Positions 25,397 through 34,883 of a stretch of DNA of 64,000 nucleotides are shown here, piece by piece; the first letter of the stretch is position 1, and every line of letters begins with the position of its first letter. Made by a program: the position numbers and the translations under genes. The notes below the pieces were generated by a model. It saw nothing but the letters and a program-made list of their open reading frames with translations. It did no database searches and was not told where the DNA came from. The DNA comes from UBA7657 sp049652985 (lineage in GTDB: Bacteria; Pseudomonadota; Alphaproteobacteria; Micavibrionales; Micavibrionaceae): the NCBI GenBank assembly GCA_049652985.1, contig JBASFK010000004.1, positions 1-64,000 on the forward strand, given 5' to 3'.

Positions 25397-26983
25397 ATGT
25401 CCGATACAGAAATGATGGCATGGATCATCGGGTCCGGCGCAACTTTGGTGGCCGCCAATTGGACACGGTTGAAAGTCGCCGCTTATGTCGTCGAACAGGC
25501 GATAAAGGACTACGAACCGCAGCTGCAGGCCTTTAAAGAATTTAAACCAATCAAATGGAAAACCCAGACCCCCGAACAGAAAGAAGCCTTCGTAAACTTT
25601 CAAAGCAAACTGAAAGATAACGATATACTTGTTGGAAACGCGTACGAACTGCGCATCCCCCTTCCGGAAGCCAAGCCCGAAGTCCTGAGCACGGTCGAAA
25701 GCTTTCAGAACTACGTCAAAACGCTCATAGGCTCCATTCATAAAGGTTTGAGCGGCGATCTCGCCCTTCCCCTTGTAGGCGACGTGCTGGGCGATGCAAT
25801 TTTAAATGAAGCGCTTTTGAGAGCATTCCCACAAACGGCCGCTATAGCAGGTGCCGGAGAAGCTTCGGATTTTGTTCTCGGCGAAAACCTGAAAGAGCTT
25901 CTTGATCGTACCGGCATTATTGACCAGACGGCGGCTCTGCTCACCGACATGGCACAAATCATATCGGAAGAAAAGATTGTTTCATTACTGGAAACCACGG
26001 CCGATCCGGGCATGGCCGTCTTTTCACTTGGCTTTATCGCAAATCGCGAACGCAAACTTATAAAGGCGGGATATTCAAAGCCCGGCGAAAGCGCGACATA
26101 CGGTCTGCTTGATTACGGCAGCAGGCTGACAGGCGGTATGATAGCGATGGAAGCGGCAGACTTTATTACAGATTACATACCTATAGAAGAAGTAAAAGTA
26201 CCGATTACAATGGGAGCATGGATCGTAGGAGTCATGGGGGGTAAATCCTTTTGGAAATGGCTAATGAAAAGAGAAATGCGTAATCTTACTGAAGAATACA
26301 GTTCAGTCGCTTACAAAGTAAGTTCCGATCTGGAATCAAAAAAGAAAGATATTTTGAATAAAACGGACGTTGTTGCGAAAAAGACTTTTGGGGAATATGA
26401 AACTGTCGTGCATGCCTGCCCGGATCTGGCGAAACGTGCCGACCTTGCCGCATGCGCTCAAAATCTGGTAGACGCCTTCAATAAAGATATGGCGCTCGCC
26501 GACACAGCTGTAAAATCAAGAAGGGAAGCCATCATATCTTCCGTCAGCGAACCCGGGTTTTTATCCCGCGCTCTCGGTGCCAACTGGAAAAAAGCAATGG
26601 AACAGCGGCTTAATCAGATCGTAAAAATTCATGAAAAGGATATCGGGATATTAAGACACGCCTTTCCGTCTGCCAGCGATCCTTCCCCGATTATCATACT
26701 GGCTTCGAGAATTCCCTCTGTCGAGGGAGGGTGGTCAGAAAAAGCTTACGACACTCTGCCCGGAGAAATTGATGGCATTCTTAGAAAGTACAAGGATGAA
26801 GCTTCAGCATGGTCGTCTTTATGCGACCGGTCCTGGAAAAAAGCGGCGAATGAAACTATTGGCACACTGAATAAGCAGCAAAATATTTTCAGCGAGACTT
26901 ACGCCTCTGCCAAAGGAAATCTTGAATATCTTCAGCGCAAGATTTTCTCGAAAGGCATGCGCCTGCACCCTGATTACAATTAG
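25397..26983 (+). CDS. Unknown 528-residue protein between infC and thrS
   Basis: Not recognised. The ATG at 25397 has AAGGGGG 6-7 nt upstream and is preferred to the ATG at 25331. The first 40 residues include a hydrophobic stretch (MMAWIIGSGATLVAANW), and there is another near 215-245, so it may be membrane-associated; the rest is helical with Lys/Glu-rich probable coiled coils (about 310-420). It is inserted in the otherwise common thrS-infC pair on the opposite strand and ends in a 4-bp overlap with thrS. Confidence 0.55.
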   Translation: MSDTEMMAWIIGSGATLVAANWTRLKVAAYVVEQAIKDYEPQLQAFKEFKPIKWKTQTPEQKEAFVNFQSKLKDNDILVGNAYELRIPLPEAKPEVLSTVESFQNYVKTLIGSIHKGLSGDLALPLVGDVLGDAILNEALLRAFPQTAAIAGAGEASDFVLGENLKELLDRTGIIDQTAALLTDMAQIISEEKIVSLLETTADPGMAVFSLGFIANRERKLIKAGYSKPGESATYGLLDYGSRLTGGMIAMEAADFITDYIPIEEVKVPITMGAWIVGVMGGKSFWKWLMKREMRNLTEEYSSVAYKVSSDLESKKKDILNKTDVVAKKTFGEYETVVHACPDLAKRADLAACAQNLVDAFNKDMALADTAVKSRREAIISSVSEPGFLSRALGANWKKAMEQRLNQIVKIHEKDIGILRHAFPSASDPSPIIILASRIPSVEGGWSEKAYDTLPGEIDGILRKYKDEASAWSSLCDRSWKKAANETIGTLNKQQNIFSETYASAKGNLEYLQRKIFSKGMRLHPDYN

Positions 26984-28947
26984 TACGGCGGCTTCGCCTC
27001 GATCGCCAGCGCGGATGAGGCGACCTGCAGCTTCTGAATATCCTGCTCCTGTGAACCCAAACGCCGGATGGCAACGGTTTTTTCCGCCGCTTCGCGCGCG
27101 CCCACCACGAACATCACCGGCACCTTGGCGAGGGAATGCTCACGCACCTTGTAATTGATCTTCTCGTTGCGAAGGTCGGTCTCCACCCGCAAACCAAGAG
27201 CCCGCAATTTTTCAGCGGCTTCATTGGCATACACATCGGCTTCGGACGTAATCGTCGCAATTACGCACTGCACCGGCGCCAGCCACAGTGGCAGTTTGCC
27301 CGCGTAATTCTCGATCATGATGCCGATGAACCGCTCCAGCGTGCCCAAAATCGCCCGGTGCAGCATCACGGGGCGGTGCCGCCCGCCATCTTCGCCGATA
27401 TATGTGGCATCCAGCCGCTCCGGCAGCACGAAATCCAGCTGCAGCGTCCCGCACTGCCAGCCCCTGCCGATCGCATCCTTTAAATGAAATTCCAGCTTCG
27501 GCCCGTAGAACGCGCCCTCGCCCGGAGCCAGTTCATAAGTAAGGCCCTGCGCCTTCAAAGCATCCTCGAGGCCTTTTTCCGCACGGTCCCATGTCGCGTC
27601 ATCGCCCGCCTTATTCTCTGGCCGCAGCGCGAGACGAATTTTCACGTCGTTAAACCCGAGATCCTTATAAACCGCGTAAAGCAATTTGCAGAAATCCTGC
27701 GCTTCCTGCGTAATCTGGTCCTCGCGGCAGAAAATATGCGCGTCATCCTGCGTCATCTGCCGCACGCGCATCAGCCCATGCAGCGCCCCGTGTGCCTCGT
27801 TCCTGTGGCAGCAGCCAAATTCCGCAAGCCGCAGCGGCAAATCGCGGTACGATTTCAGACCCTGCTTGAAAATCTGCACATGCGCCGGACAGTTCATCGG
27901 CTTCAGCGCCAGCAATTTTTCAAATTTCCCGCTGAAAATATTTTTTTGATCGTCCGTGCTCGGAATTTCATCCGGCACAACGAACATGTTCTCGCGGAAT
28001 TTTCCCCAGTGCCCCGAGGCAATCCACAGCTTGTTGTCGATCAGTTGCGGCGTTTTCACTTCTTTGTAACCTGAATCATTCAGACGGCGCCGGATGTAAT
28101 TTTCCATCTGGTTGTAAATCACATAGCCTTTCGGATGCCAGAACACCGAGCCCTGCGCCTCCTCCTGCAAATGGAACAGATCCATTTCCTTGCCGAGCTT
28201 GCGGTGGTCGCGTTTCTCGGCCTCTTCCAGCATCGTGAGATACTGCTGCAATTCTTTTTCATCGCGCCAAGCCGTCGCATAAATCCGCGTCAGCATCGCT
28301 TTGTTGGAATCGCCGCGCCAGTACGCGCCCGCAACCTTCAGCAGTTTGAACGCGTTGCCGACATGCTTCGTCGTCGGCATATGCGGCCCGCGGCAAAGGT
28401 CCGTCCATTCGCCCTGCTTGTAAATCTTGATCTCTTCCGTCTCGGGCAAATCCTGGATCAGCTCGGCCTTGTAATTCTCACCCTTGTTCTTGAAAAATTT
28501 AATCGCCTCGTCGCGGTCCCATACCTCGCGCGTGAAAGCAGCCCCGCGCTCGATGATTTTCCGCATCTCTTTTTCAATAGCGGCGAAATCACCCGTCGAG
28601 AACGGCTCGTTCCGGGCGAAATCGTAATAAAACCCGTTTTCGATGGATGGGCCGATCGTCACCTGCGTACCCGGGTATAATTTCTGCACCGCCTCCGCCA
28701 TTACGTGCGCGGCGTCATGCCGGATCATCTCCAGCGCCGCGTCATCCTGGCGGCGGATAATCGCCACTTTTGCATTTTTGCGTATAGGCAGCGACAGGTC
28801 GCATAGCTCGCCGTCGATGACGATCCCAACAGCCGCCTTTGCCAGCGATTTACCTATCGAATCAGCGATTTCCAGCCCGGTGGCCCCGGCGCCATACGTC
28901 CGTACAGACCCGTCCGGAAGCGTGATATTAATGTTTTTATCGCCCAT
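26980..28947 (-). CDS. thrS: Threonyl-tRNA synthetase
   Basis: 655 residues from the ATG at 28947 (AAGGA 12 nt upstream; an open frame extends 30 bp further). Domains: TGS (1-62), editing domain with HDAAHVMAEA, class II catalytic core with the zinc-binding Cys in MNCPAH, motif 2 and motif 3, and a C-terminal anticodon-binding domain. It charges tRNA-Thr. The terminal 4 bp overlap the unknown gene on the other strand. Confidence 0.96.
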   Translation of the reverse strand: MGDKNINITLPDGSVRTYGAGATGLEIADSIGKSLAKAAVGIVIDGELCDLSLPIRKNAKVAIIRRQDDAALEMIRHDAAHVMAEAVQKLYPGTQVTIGPSIENGFYYDFARNEPFSTGDFAAIEKEMRKIIERGAAFTREVWDRDEAIKFFKNKGENYKAELIQDLPETEEIKIYKQGEWTDLCRGPHMPTTKHVGNAFKLLKVAGAYWRGDSNKAMLTRIYATAWRDEKELQQYLTMLEEAEKRDHRKLGKEMDLFHLQEEAQGSVFWHPKGYVIYNQMENYIRRRLNDSGYKEVKTPQLIDNKLWIASGHWGKFRENMFVVPDEIPSTDDQKNIFSGKFEKLLALKPMNCPAHVQIFKQGLKSYRDLPLRLAEFGCCHRNEAHGALHGLMRVRQMTQDDAHIFCREDQITQEAQDFCKLLYAVYKDLGFNDVKIRLALRPENKAGDDATWDRAEKGLEDALKAQGLTYELAPGEGAFYGPKLEFHLKDAIGRGWQCGTLQLDFVLPERLDATYIGEDGGRHRPVMLHRAILGTLERFIGIMIENYAGKLPLWLAPVQCVIATITSEADVYANEAAEKLRALGLRVETDLRNEKINYKVREHSLAKVPVMFVVGAREAAEKTVAIRRLGSQEQDIQKLQVASSALAIEAKPPY

Positions 28948-29089
28948 GGGGGCTGCTTTCCTTTGTAAATCTTGCATTTTGTCCCGTTATCATGCCATTT
29001 TTATAGCCCAGCTCAAGCAATACTCAATACAACAGGCCTGCAAAACACCGAAGTGTTTTTTGCCGGTCCCTCAAGGAGATATCCGGCCC

Positions 29090-29488
29090 ATGGGCAAGAT
29101 GATGGAAAAAACCTGCTCAGACAGCAATATTATCACCCTTCCCCAAACCGACGACAGCACGCTGTGCGTCACCTTCACGGATGTCGTGAGCCTTGAGGAG
29201 TACGAAAACTGCGTATGCGACCCCGTTGCCAAAATGGTTAGCAAGAACGGGAAGTTCGCCATGCTGGTCAATTACGATGACAGCTATAAAGGCTGGAGCA
29301 AGGAAGCCGCCGCCCGCAGCTTCCAGTTCATCATCGACCATGGCCGCAGCGCCCGTAAATTCGCCTACGTGAACCCGCCCGAGGCCCGTATTTTCCAAGT
29401 CAAGATGACTCCCAAGCTTTTCGGCGGCGAGATTCGGTTCTTTGAGGCCGGGGAACTGGACGAAGCCCTTAAATGGGTAAAAATTTAA
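29090..29488 (+). CDS. SpoIIAA/STAS-like protein
   Basis: 132 residues from the ATG at 29090, which has AAGGAG 11 nt upstream; the open frame extends much further upstream but covers thrS antisense. The pattern VTFTDVVSLEEYE..., NYDDSYKGWSKEAAA and KFAYVNPPEARIF matches SpoIIAA-like (STAS-related) domains, which bind membranes or partners. No catalytic residues are evident; function unknown. Confidence 0.65.
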   Translation: MGKMMEKTCSDSNIITLPQTDDSTLCVTFTDVVSLEEYENCVCDPVAKMVSKNGKFAMLVNYDDSYKGWSKEAAARSFQFIIDHGRSARKFAYVNPPEARIFQVKMTPKLFGGEIRFFEAGELDEALKWVKI

Positions 29489-29491
29489 GAA

Positions 29492-30898
29492 TCAACGCTC
29501 GTTCATCGCGTTATCAAGCGTCTTGATAAACGGCTTGAGCAGGTACTCCATCACGGTTTTCTGACCGGTCAGGATATCCACCGTCGCCACCATACCTGTC
29601 GTGATCTCTTTTTTCTCGCCATTGTGCATCAGGTGATTTTTATCCGTCGCGACGCGAACATTGTAATAGGTGTTGCCCTTCTGGTCTTCGAAAGTATCCT
29701 GCGAAATATAAGTCAGCTTGCCGTCGAGCCCGCCGTAAATAGAAAAATCATAAGACGAAAGCTTGACCACGGCTTTCTGGTCGGGATGGATGAAGGCGCG
29801 GTCGGCGGGCCTTACGCGCGCCTCAACAACCAGCTGGTCATCCTTTGGAACAACCTTGATAATATCCTCGCCGGGCTTGGTCACGCCGCCGATCGTATTG
29901 ACCGTGATTTCCTGGATGATGCCGTTCACTGGAGACCTGATTTCCTTACGGGTTTTCCGCTCGGTCAGGCCTGAAACACGCTCTTTGGCTTCGTTCATCT
30001 CGATCAGCTTCGCTGATAATTCGGTTTGCGCCTGCGCCTTGGCCGACGATTTCAAATCTTCAATACGTGCCTTGGCTTCGTTTACAGCCGATTGAGCGCG
30101 CGGCAGGTTCGACTGCACGCTGTTCAGTTCCGTCTGCTTTTCCTTGATCGTGCGCTCAAGCTGCAGCAATTCCATCTTCGGCGCCGAGCCCTTTGCCACC
30201 AGCGGCTCGACCATCGCCTTTTCCTCGCGCTGCAACGCTATAACGCCGCGTATGTCGCTTGCGCGCCCGCTGAGCTCCCGCACTTCCTGTTCGCGCTGGC
30301 TTTGCTGCTGCATGAAAATATTAAGCTGCCCCTGGAGCTGCGTCTGATTGGCGCGGAATGAGTTCATTTCTTCCGTTACGCTGCTTGGCGCGTTCTTGAT
30401 GATTTCGGCCGGGAATTCAAAACTTGTCTTGCCTTCAGCTTCCGCCTGCAGACGTGTGATTGTCGCCAGGAGACCCAGGTAACGTGCTTGGTTGGCGCCC
30501 AGATCCGATGACGCGGCAATATCCGACAGCCGCATCAGGATCTGGTCCTTGGTCACTTCATCGCCTTCACGCACCAGGATCTCTTCGATAATGCCGGATT
30601 CTTCCCGCTGAATGGCCTGGACATCGCCGGAAGGAATGATTTTTCCTTCGCCGCGTGCCACTTCATCCAGTTGCGCGAGATTCGCCCAGACGAAAAACAG
30701 GATAAAGAACGCGGCAATCGCGAACAGCAGCAGGTGCCGCGACAGCGGCAGGTCGTCGTCGGTTTCAAGTTTCGCCAGCAGGTGTGCGTGCGCCTTCTGC
30801 ACTTGTTCCGCCGCCCAGCTTTCGCGCAGCGCTTTCCATTCGTCCTCGCTGCCGGGTGGTGGTGTCTGCTGCTTTGGATTTTTCTTCTCGGCGGCCAT
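29492..30898 (-). CDS. HlyD-type adaptor of a type I secretion system
   Basis: 468 residues. One inner-membrane helix (about 58-78), a long coiled coil (about 150-320) reaching across the periplasm, and a beta-rich C-terminal region with RSPVNGIIQEITV, the lipoyl-like HlyD motif. It links the ABC exporter (4 bp upstream) to TolC. Gene order ABC then HlyD on the minus strand, with TolC and the adhesin upstream, makes a complete secretion locus. Confidence 0.92.
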   Translation of the reverse strand: MAAEKKNPKQQTPPPGSEDEWKALRESWAAEQVQKAHAHLLAKLETDDDLPLSRHLLLFAIAAFFILFFVWANLAQLDEVARGEGKIIPSGDVQAIQREESGIIEEILVREGDEVTKDQILMRLSDIAASSDLGANQARYLGLLATITRLQAEAEGKTSFEFPAEIIKNAPSSVTEEMNSFRANQTQLQGQLNIFMQQQSQREQEVRELSGRASDIRGVIALQREEKAMVEPLVAKGSAPKMELLQLERTIKEKQTELNSVQSNLPRAQSAVNEAKARIEDLKSSAKAQAQTELSAKLIEMNEAKERVSGLTERKTRKEIRSPVNGIIQEITVNTIGGVTKPGEDIIKVVPKDDQLVVEARVRPADRAFIHPDQKAVVKLSSYDFSIYGGLDGKLTYISQDTFEDQKGNTYYNVRVATDKNHLMHNGEKKEITTGMVATVDILTGQKTVMEYLLKPFIKTLDNAMNER

Positions 30899-30902
30899 AT
30901 GT

Positions 30903-33197
30903 CTAGCTTTCCGTATTTTCAGCGGCGGTGCCGTACTGGCGCGCCTGTAATTTGCGGATCACTTCGTCCTTGGGCCCGTAAGCCACCAGGCGGCCACGAT
31001 CGATCAGGATTAATTTATCAACCAGCCCCAGCATCGAGCCCTTGTGCGTGATCAATATGGTCGTTTTGCCTTCGCAAAGCGCGCCAAGACGCTTAAGCAG
31101 GCGGTTTTCCGAAGCCGGATCCATCGAGGCCGTCGGCTCATCCAGGATCAGGATCGGCGGATCGTAAAGCAGCGCGCGCGCAATCGCCACCGCCTGCCGT
31201 TGCCCGCCCGAGAGCGCATCGCCGCGCTCACCGACCTGCGTGTCCAGACCGGCTGATGAATCCTTCAGAAACTCCAGAACGCCCGACATTTCTGCCGCGC
31301 GTAAAACGGAACGGTCAGGCGCCGTCTCATGCCCCATCGTGATATTCTGACGCACCGAGCCGTAGAAAAGCTGCGGGCTCTGCTGCACCGCGCCCACATT
31401 GCGGCGTAAATCGCCCGGGTCGATCTGGCGTACGTCCGACCCGTCGATCTGCACCGATCCGCTCGTCGGCTCGTATAAATTCAAAAGCAGTCTTTCGAGC
31501 GTCGTCTTGCCCGAACCCACCGCGCCGATGATGCCGACTTTCTCGCCCGGCTCGATTGTAAAGCTTAAATGGTTTACCGCCGGAGTACTTTGCCCGGGAT
31601 AGGAAAATACCACGTCGCGGAATTCGACTCTGCCCTGCACATGCTGCAGCGTGATGAAATGTTTTCCGGCCGGGCGCTCGACGGGCTTTTTCATCAGCTC
31701 GTCGAGATGCTTCAGCGACTCGCGCGATTGATTGAGACGCGTCAGCAATCCCGCCACCTGCGACAGCGGCGCCATCGCGCGGCCCGACAGCAGCACGCAC
31801 GCAATCAGCCCGCCCATCGTCATCACGCCCGCGTCGATCATGTACACACCGACGACAACGATGAATACGCTCACCATCTGCTGGACGAACATGGCCCAGT
31901 TGAGCGAAAGCGCCGAAATCGTGCGCATCTTCACCGAGGTGCGCGAAGCCTTCTCGTTCAGCTCTTCCCAGTTTCTTTGGGTGTGGCCTTCTGCCGCCTG
32001 CACCTTGATCGTCTCGAGGCCTGTGAATGTTTCAAACAATAGCGCGTTCTTGAGCGCGCTCTCGTTCAGCGACGCCTTGACCACTTTCTCCAGCGGTTTT
32101 TGCAGCATCAGTCCCATGCCCACCACGAACGGAATCGCCGCGAGGGGAACGAAGGCTATCGGCCCGCCGATAATGGCGATGATACCGATGAACAGAAAAA
32201 CGAACGGCAAATCGATCAGCGCCGCCATGGTCGCCGAGGTGAAAAAGTCGCGGATGGATTCGAACTCGCGCATTTTGCTGGCCAGCACCCCGGCGCTCGA
32301 TGGCCGCGCGGCCATGGTCATGCCCATGATCTGCTGGAACAGCTCGGCTGAGATTTTAATGTCGGCCTTGCTGCCCGCGTAATCGAGGAACTGCGCCCGG
32401 AGATTTTTGAGGACGAAATCGAACACGTAAACAACGACAATCCCGATCGCGAGCGCCCAGAGGGTCTCGAACGCTTTATTCGGCACCACACGGTCATACA
32501 CGTTCATGACGTACAGTGAGCTGGCGATACTGAACAGGTTGATCATGACGGCCGCAACCATAACCTCGCCGTATAGCGTCTTATTGCGCCAGAACGCCGA
32601 CCAGAACCAGTCCCGCGCGGTTTCGATCTCTGCCGGGCCCGCCCGCTCGTCCGTACGCGCCACCGGGCGTACGAAGAAGGCGTACCCTATATAAAGCCGC
32701 CGTAATGCCTCGATGCTTAAGGATTGCCGTTCCTGGGCTGTTTCCGGGAACTGCACGATAAAACGCGTCTCGGGGTGAATCTGTACGTCTTTGCCCTCTT
32801 CCTTTTTAGGGGGGTGCTTGGGCGGGTATTCGATCTGCCAGAGGATGCAGGCCTGCTCGTGCTCCAAAGTCAGGATACAGGGCAGGTTCGGGGCTATGGC
32901 CAGGGATTCGAGGCTCCGGTCGGCCAGGACGGCCTGTAGATCGGCCCTTTCCGCAGCCCGGATGAACAGGGCCGGGGGAAGCCCGCCCGTGTTGGGGATG
33001 GGCAGGCCCGCCGTCAGCGAGGCCGGGCTGGTCCTGCGGCCGTAATGGCCGGCCAGGATCTGCAAGGCGTCGATCAGCGGTGTATGGATGGCAAGCCTGT
33101 CGGCTTGTAATGGCCAGCCGCCCGGCGGTTCTGCCGGGCCTGTAACGGCCGGTTTGTCGTTGGAATCGGCAGCGCTGTCAGCTTGTTCTTTGCTCAC
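30903..33197 (-). CDS. Type I secretion ABC exporter (LssB/HlyB-like)
   Basis: 764 residues. An N-terminal C39-peptidase-like domain (about 35-170) without a visible Cys-His catalytic pair, six transmembrane helices (about 205-500), and an NBD with Walker A GAVGSGKTT (near 559), LSGGQRQ (near 662) and Walker B ILILDEP (near 682). The degenerate C39 domain is typical of exporters of RTX adhesins, which use an uncleaved C-terminal signal. The likely substrates are the adjacent 1669-residue adhesin and perhaps the 555-residue RTX protein at 48521. Confidence 0.93.
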   Translation of the reverse strand: MSKEQADSAADSNDKPAVTGPAEPPGGWPLQADRLAIHTPLIDALQILAGHYGRRTSPASLTAGLPIPNTGGLPPALFIRAAERADLQAVLADRSLESLAIAPNLPCILTLEHEQACILWQIEYPPKHPPKKEEGKDVQIHPETRFIVQFPETAQERQSLSIEALRRLYIGYAFFVRPVARTDERAGPAEIETARDWFWSAFWRNKTLYGEVMVAAVMINLFSIASSLYVMNVYDRVVPNKAFETLWALAIGIVVVYVFDFVLKNLRAQFLDYAGSKADIKISAELFQQIMGMTMAARPSSAGVLASKMREFESIRDFFTSATMAALIDLPFVFLFIGIIAIIGGPIAFVPLAAIPFVVGMGLMLQKPLEKVVKASLNESALKNALLFETFTGLETIKVQAAEGHTQRNWEELNEKASRTSVKMRTISALSLNWAMFVQQMVSVFIVVVGVYMIDAGVMTMGGLIACVLLSGRAMAPLSQVAGLLTRLNQSRESLKHLDELMKKPVERPAGKHFITLQHVQGRVEFRDVVFSYPGQSTPAVNHLSFTIEPGEKVGIIGAVGSGKTTLERLLLNLYEPTSGSVQIDGSDVRQIDPGDLRRNVGAVQQSPQLFYGSVRQNITMGHETAPDRSVLRAAEMSGVLEFLKDSSAGLDTQVGERGDALSGGQRQAVAIARALLYDPPILILDEPTASMDPASENRLLKRLGALCEGKTTILITHKGSMLGLVDKLILIDRGRLVAYGPKDEVIRKLQARQYGTAAENTES

Positions 33198-33236
33198 CTG
33201 GAAACCTGAAACGAAAAGAGTGACGGCCTTAAGTTA

Positions 33237-34637
33237 CTAGCGCGCCTTCATTCTTTCTTCGTTCGACCATTTTTCGTTGGAAGCGATGGCGCCTTCTCTA
33301 GGATACTCGACGCCGAGTGTCGGGAGCAAGGCTCCTTTCAGCGCGAGCAGGCGGAAAACCGCGAACATTTCCAGGAATTCCGAGTTGATCGTGCTCGTGC
33401 GCGAAACGAACAATTCGTTCTGCGCATCGAGAACATCGAGCAGCGTGCGGCGGTCCAGGTTGAACTGGTCCTGGTATGCTTTCACAACTTCGGTGTTCGC
33501 GGCGGCCTGCGCTGCGAATTCGCGGGCGCGTTCGCCGGCCGAAACCATGCTGGCCCATGTCGAACGCACGTCGTTTTCAACAGCGCGTCCTGCGCGGGCG
33601 CGTGCTTCTTTAGATTGCTGGTGACGGTGGATGAACTCGCGGGCGCGCGCCGTGTCTGCGCCGCCGCGGTAAAGGTTCCAGTTCATGACCACGAGTGCCG
33701 AGGCGCCGCGGTTGGTGCCTTCGATACCGTCCAGGTCATGGCCCTGGTTTGCATTCAGCTCCAGGTCCAGTTGCGGGTAGAAGGTCGACTTCGTGCCCTG
33801 TGCTTCGGCATAGGCCACTTCGATGTCGGATGCGAAAATATCCAGCGTCGGGCTGTGCGACAGTGCTTTTTTAACTTCGGTGTCGACATCTTGATTCAAA
33901 CCGCCGAACGGAACTTCCGGCAGGCTCAGCGTGCCTGCATCATCGCCCGTTTCAGCGCGGTACTGCGCTTCTGCCGTGCGGAGTGACTGGCGAACCTGGC
34001 TTTCCGTCGCGCGTGCGGCGGCAAGACGTGCATTGGCCTGCTCATTGTCTGCTTCGGTCGAACGGCCTGCGCTGACGCCCTGCTTGATCTGGTCAAGGAT
34101 GCTCAGGTGCGCATCGACGTTCTGGCGCGCGATCACGAGAATCTGGCGCTGACGTAAAACTTCAAGATAGGACTCGACGATCGAGAGGCCGACGAGTTCA
34201 GCCGTTTCACGAACGCGGTTTGCGGAAGAATTCACGCGGCCTTTTTGGCGCGCAACTTCATATTTCGTTTCGAAACCATCGAACAGCATTTGTGTCAGCG
34301 TAAGCGACACGAGGTAACGCCACATCGTTTCCGTTTCGTCGGTGGCGTCGCTGTCTGTGTATTCGGGACCGGTGTCTGCGCGCATGTCGATCGACGGCAG
34401 GTATTTTGCGCGGCCCTGGTTCAGTTCTTCATCCGTGGCGCGGCGCGATGCTGCGACTTCGCCGTATTCCGGGTTCGTGTTTATGCCCGTCGCAACCGCG
34501 TCGCGGAGCGAAAGGTTGAGCGATGGGTGGAGCGGCTTGTCCTGCTGCGCAAGCGCGACGCTTGCGATCCCGGACATGAGCGCGACAGCCGAAGCCGTCA
34601 GACAAAATCTGCGAATGGAATTTCTGGAAAGCACGGT
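33237..34637 (-). CDS. TolC-like outer-membrane channel of the secretion system
   Basis: The frame is open to 34757, but a GTG at 34637 with GAGAGG 9 nt upstream begins a good signal peptide (VLSRNSIRRFCLTASAVALMSG, ending VALAQ); an ATG at 34643 has the same motif with no spacing, so GTG is preferred (466 residues). Two OEP repeats of alpha-barrel heptads follow. It provides the outer-membrane exit for the HlyD/ABC pair downstream. Confidence 0.9.
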   Translation of the reverse strand, partial: TVLSRNSIRRFCLTASAVALMSGIASVALAQQDKPLHPSLNLSLRDAVATGINTNPEYGEVAASRRATDEELNQGRAKYLPSIDMRADTGPEYTDSDATDETETMWRYLVSLTLTQMLFDGFETKYEVARQKGRVNSSANRVRETAELVGLSIVESYLEVLRQRQILVIARQNVDAHLSILDQIKQGVSAGRSTEADNEQANARLAAARATESQVRQSLRTAEAQYRAETGDDAGTLSLPEVPFGGLNQDVDTEVKKALSHSPTLDIFASDIEVAYAEAQGTKSTFYPQLDLELNANQGHDLDGIEGTNRGASALVVMNWNLYRGGADTARAREFIHRHQQSKEARARAGRAVENDVRSTWASMVSAGERAREFAAQAAANTEVVKAYQDQFNLDRRTLLDVLDAQNELFVSRTSTINSEFLEMFAVFRLLALKGALLPTLGVEYPREGAIASNEKWSNEERMKAR

Positions 34638-34686
34638 CGGCATCCTCTCAATGAACAGTTTACTTGTTTTTGCTAATCTCTGGCCG

Positions 34687-34704
34687 GAAGTTATCCACAA
34701 CTTC
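34687..34704. promoter_or_regulatory. Inverted repeat containing an exact DnaA box
   Basis: GAAGTT (34687-34692) and AACTTC (34699-34704) form a 6-bp-arm repeat; inside lies TTATCCACA (34691-34699), an exact DnaA box. It sits about 50 bp upstream of the likely tolC-gene start. It may be an operator or a DnaA-controlled promoter. Confidence 0.4.
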
Positions 34705-34804
34705 AACGACTTCCCTTTTATAAGAACTTTTATAGGTCTTGGCAAGCCCGTTCCCATAATTTTTTCTTATTTTTTAGAGGATTAGCCCTCTATTTAAAGC
34801 AGAA

Positions 34805-34832
34805 ACCCGGAACTTGCGAACAAGCCCCGGGT
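34805..34832 (-). terminator. Terminator candidate after the adhesin gene
   Basis: ACCCGG and CCGGGT arms around a 16-nt loop, 50 bp beyond the adhesin stop, with TTTCTGCTTT following on the minus strand. Confidence 0.4.
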
Positions 34833-34883
34833 CGGAGAGATAACCGGCTGTTGAGAACCGGCTTTTCTGTTAAGAAACCTTAA

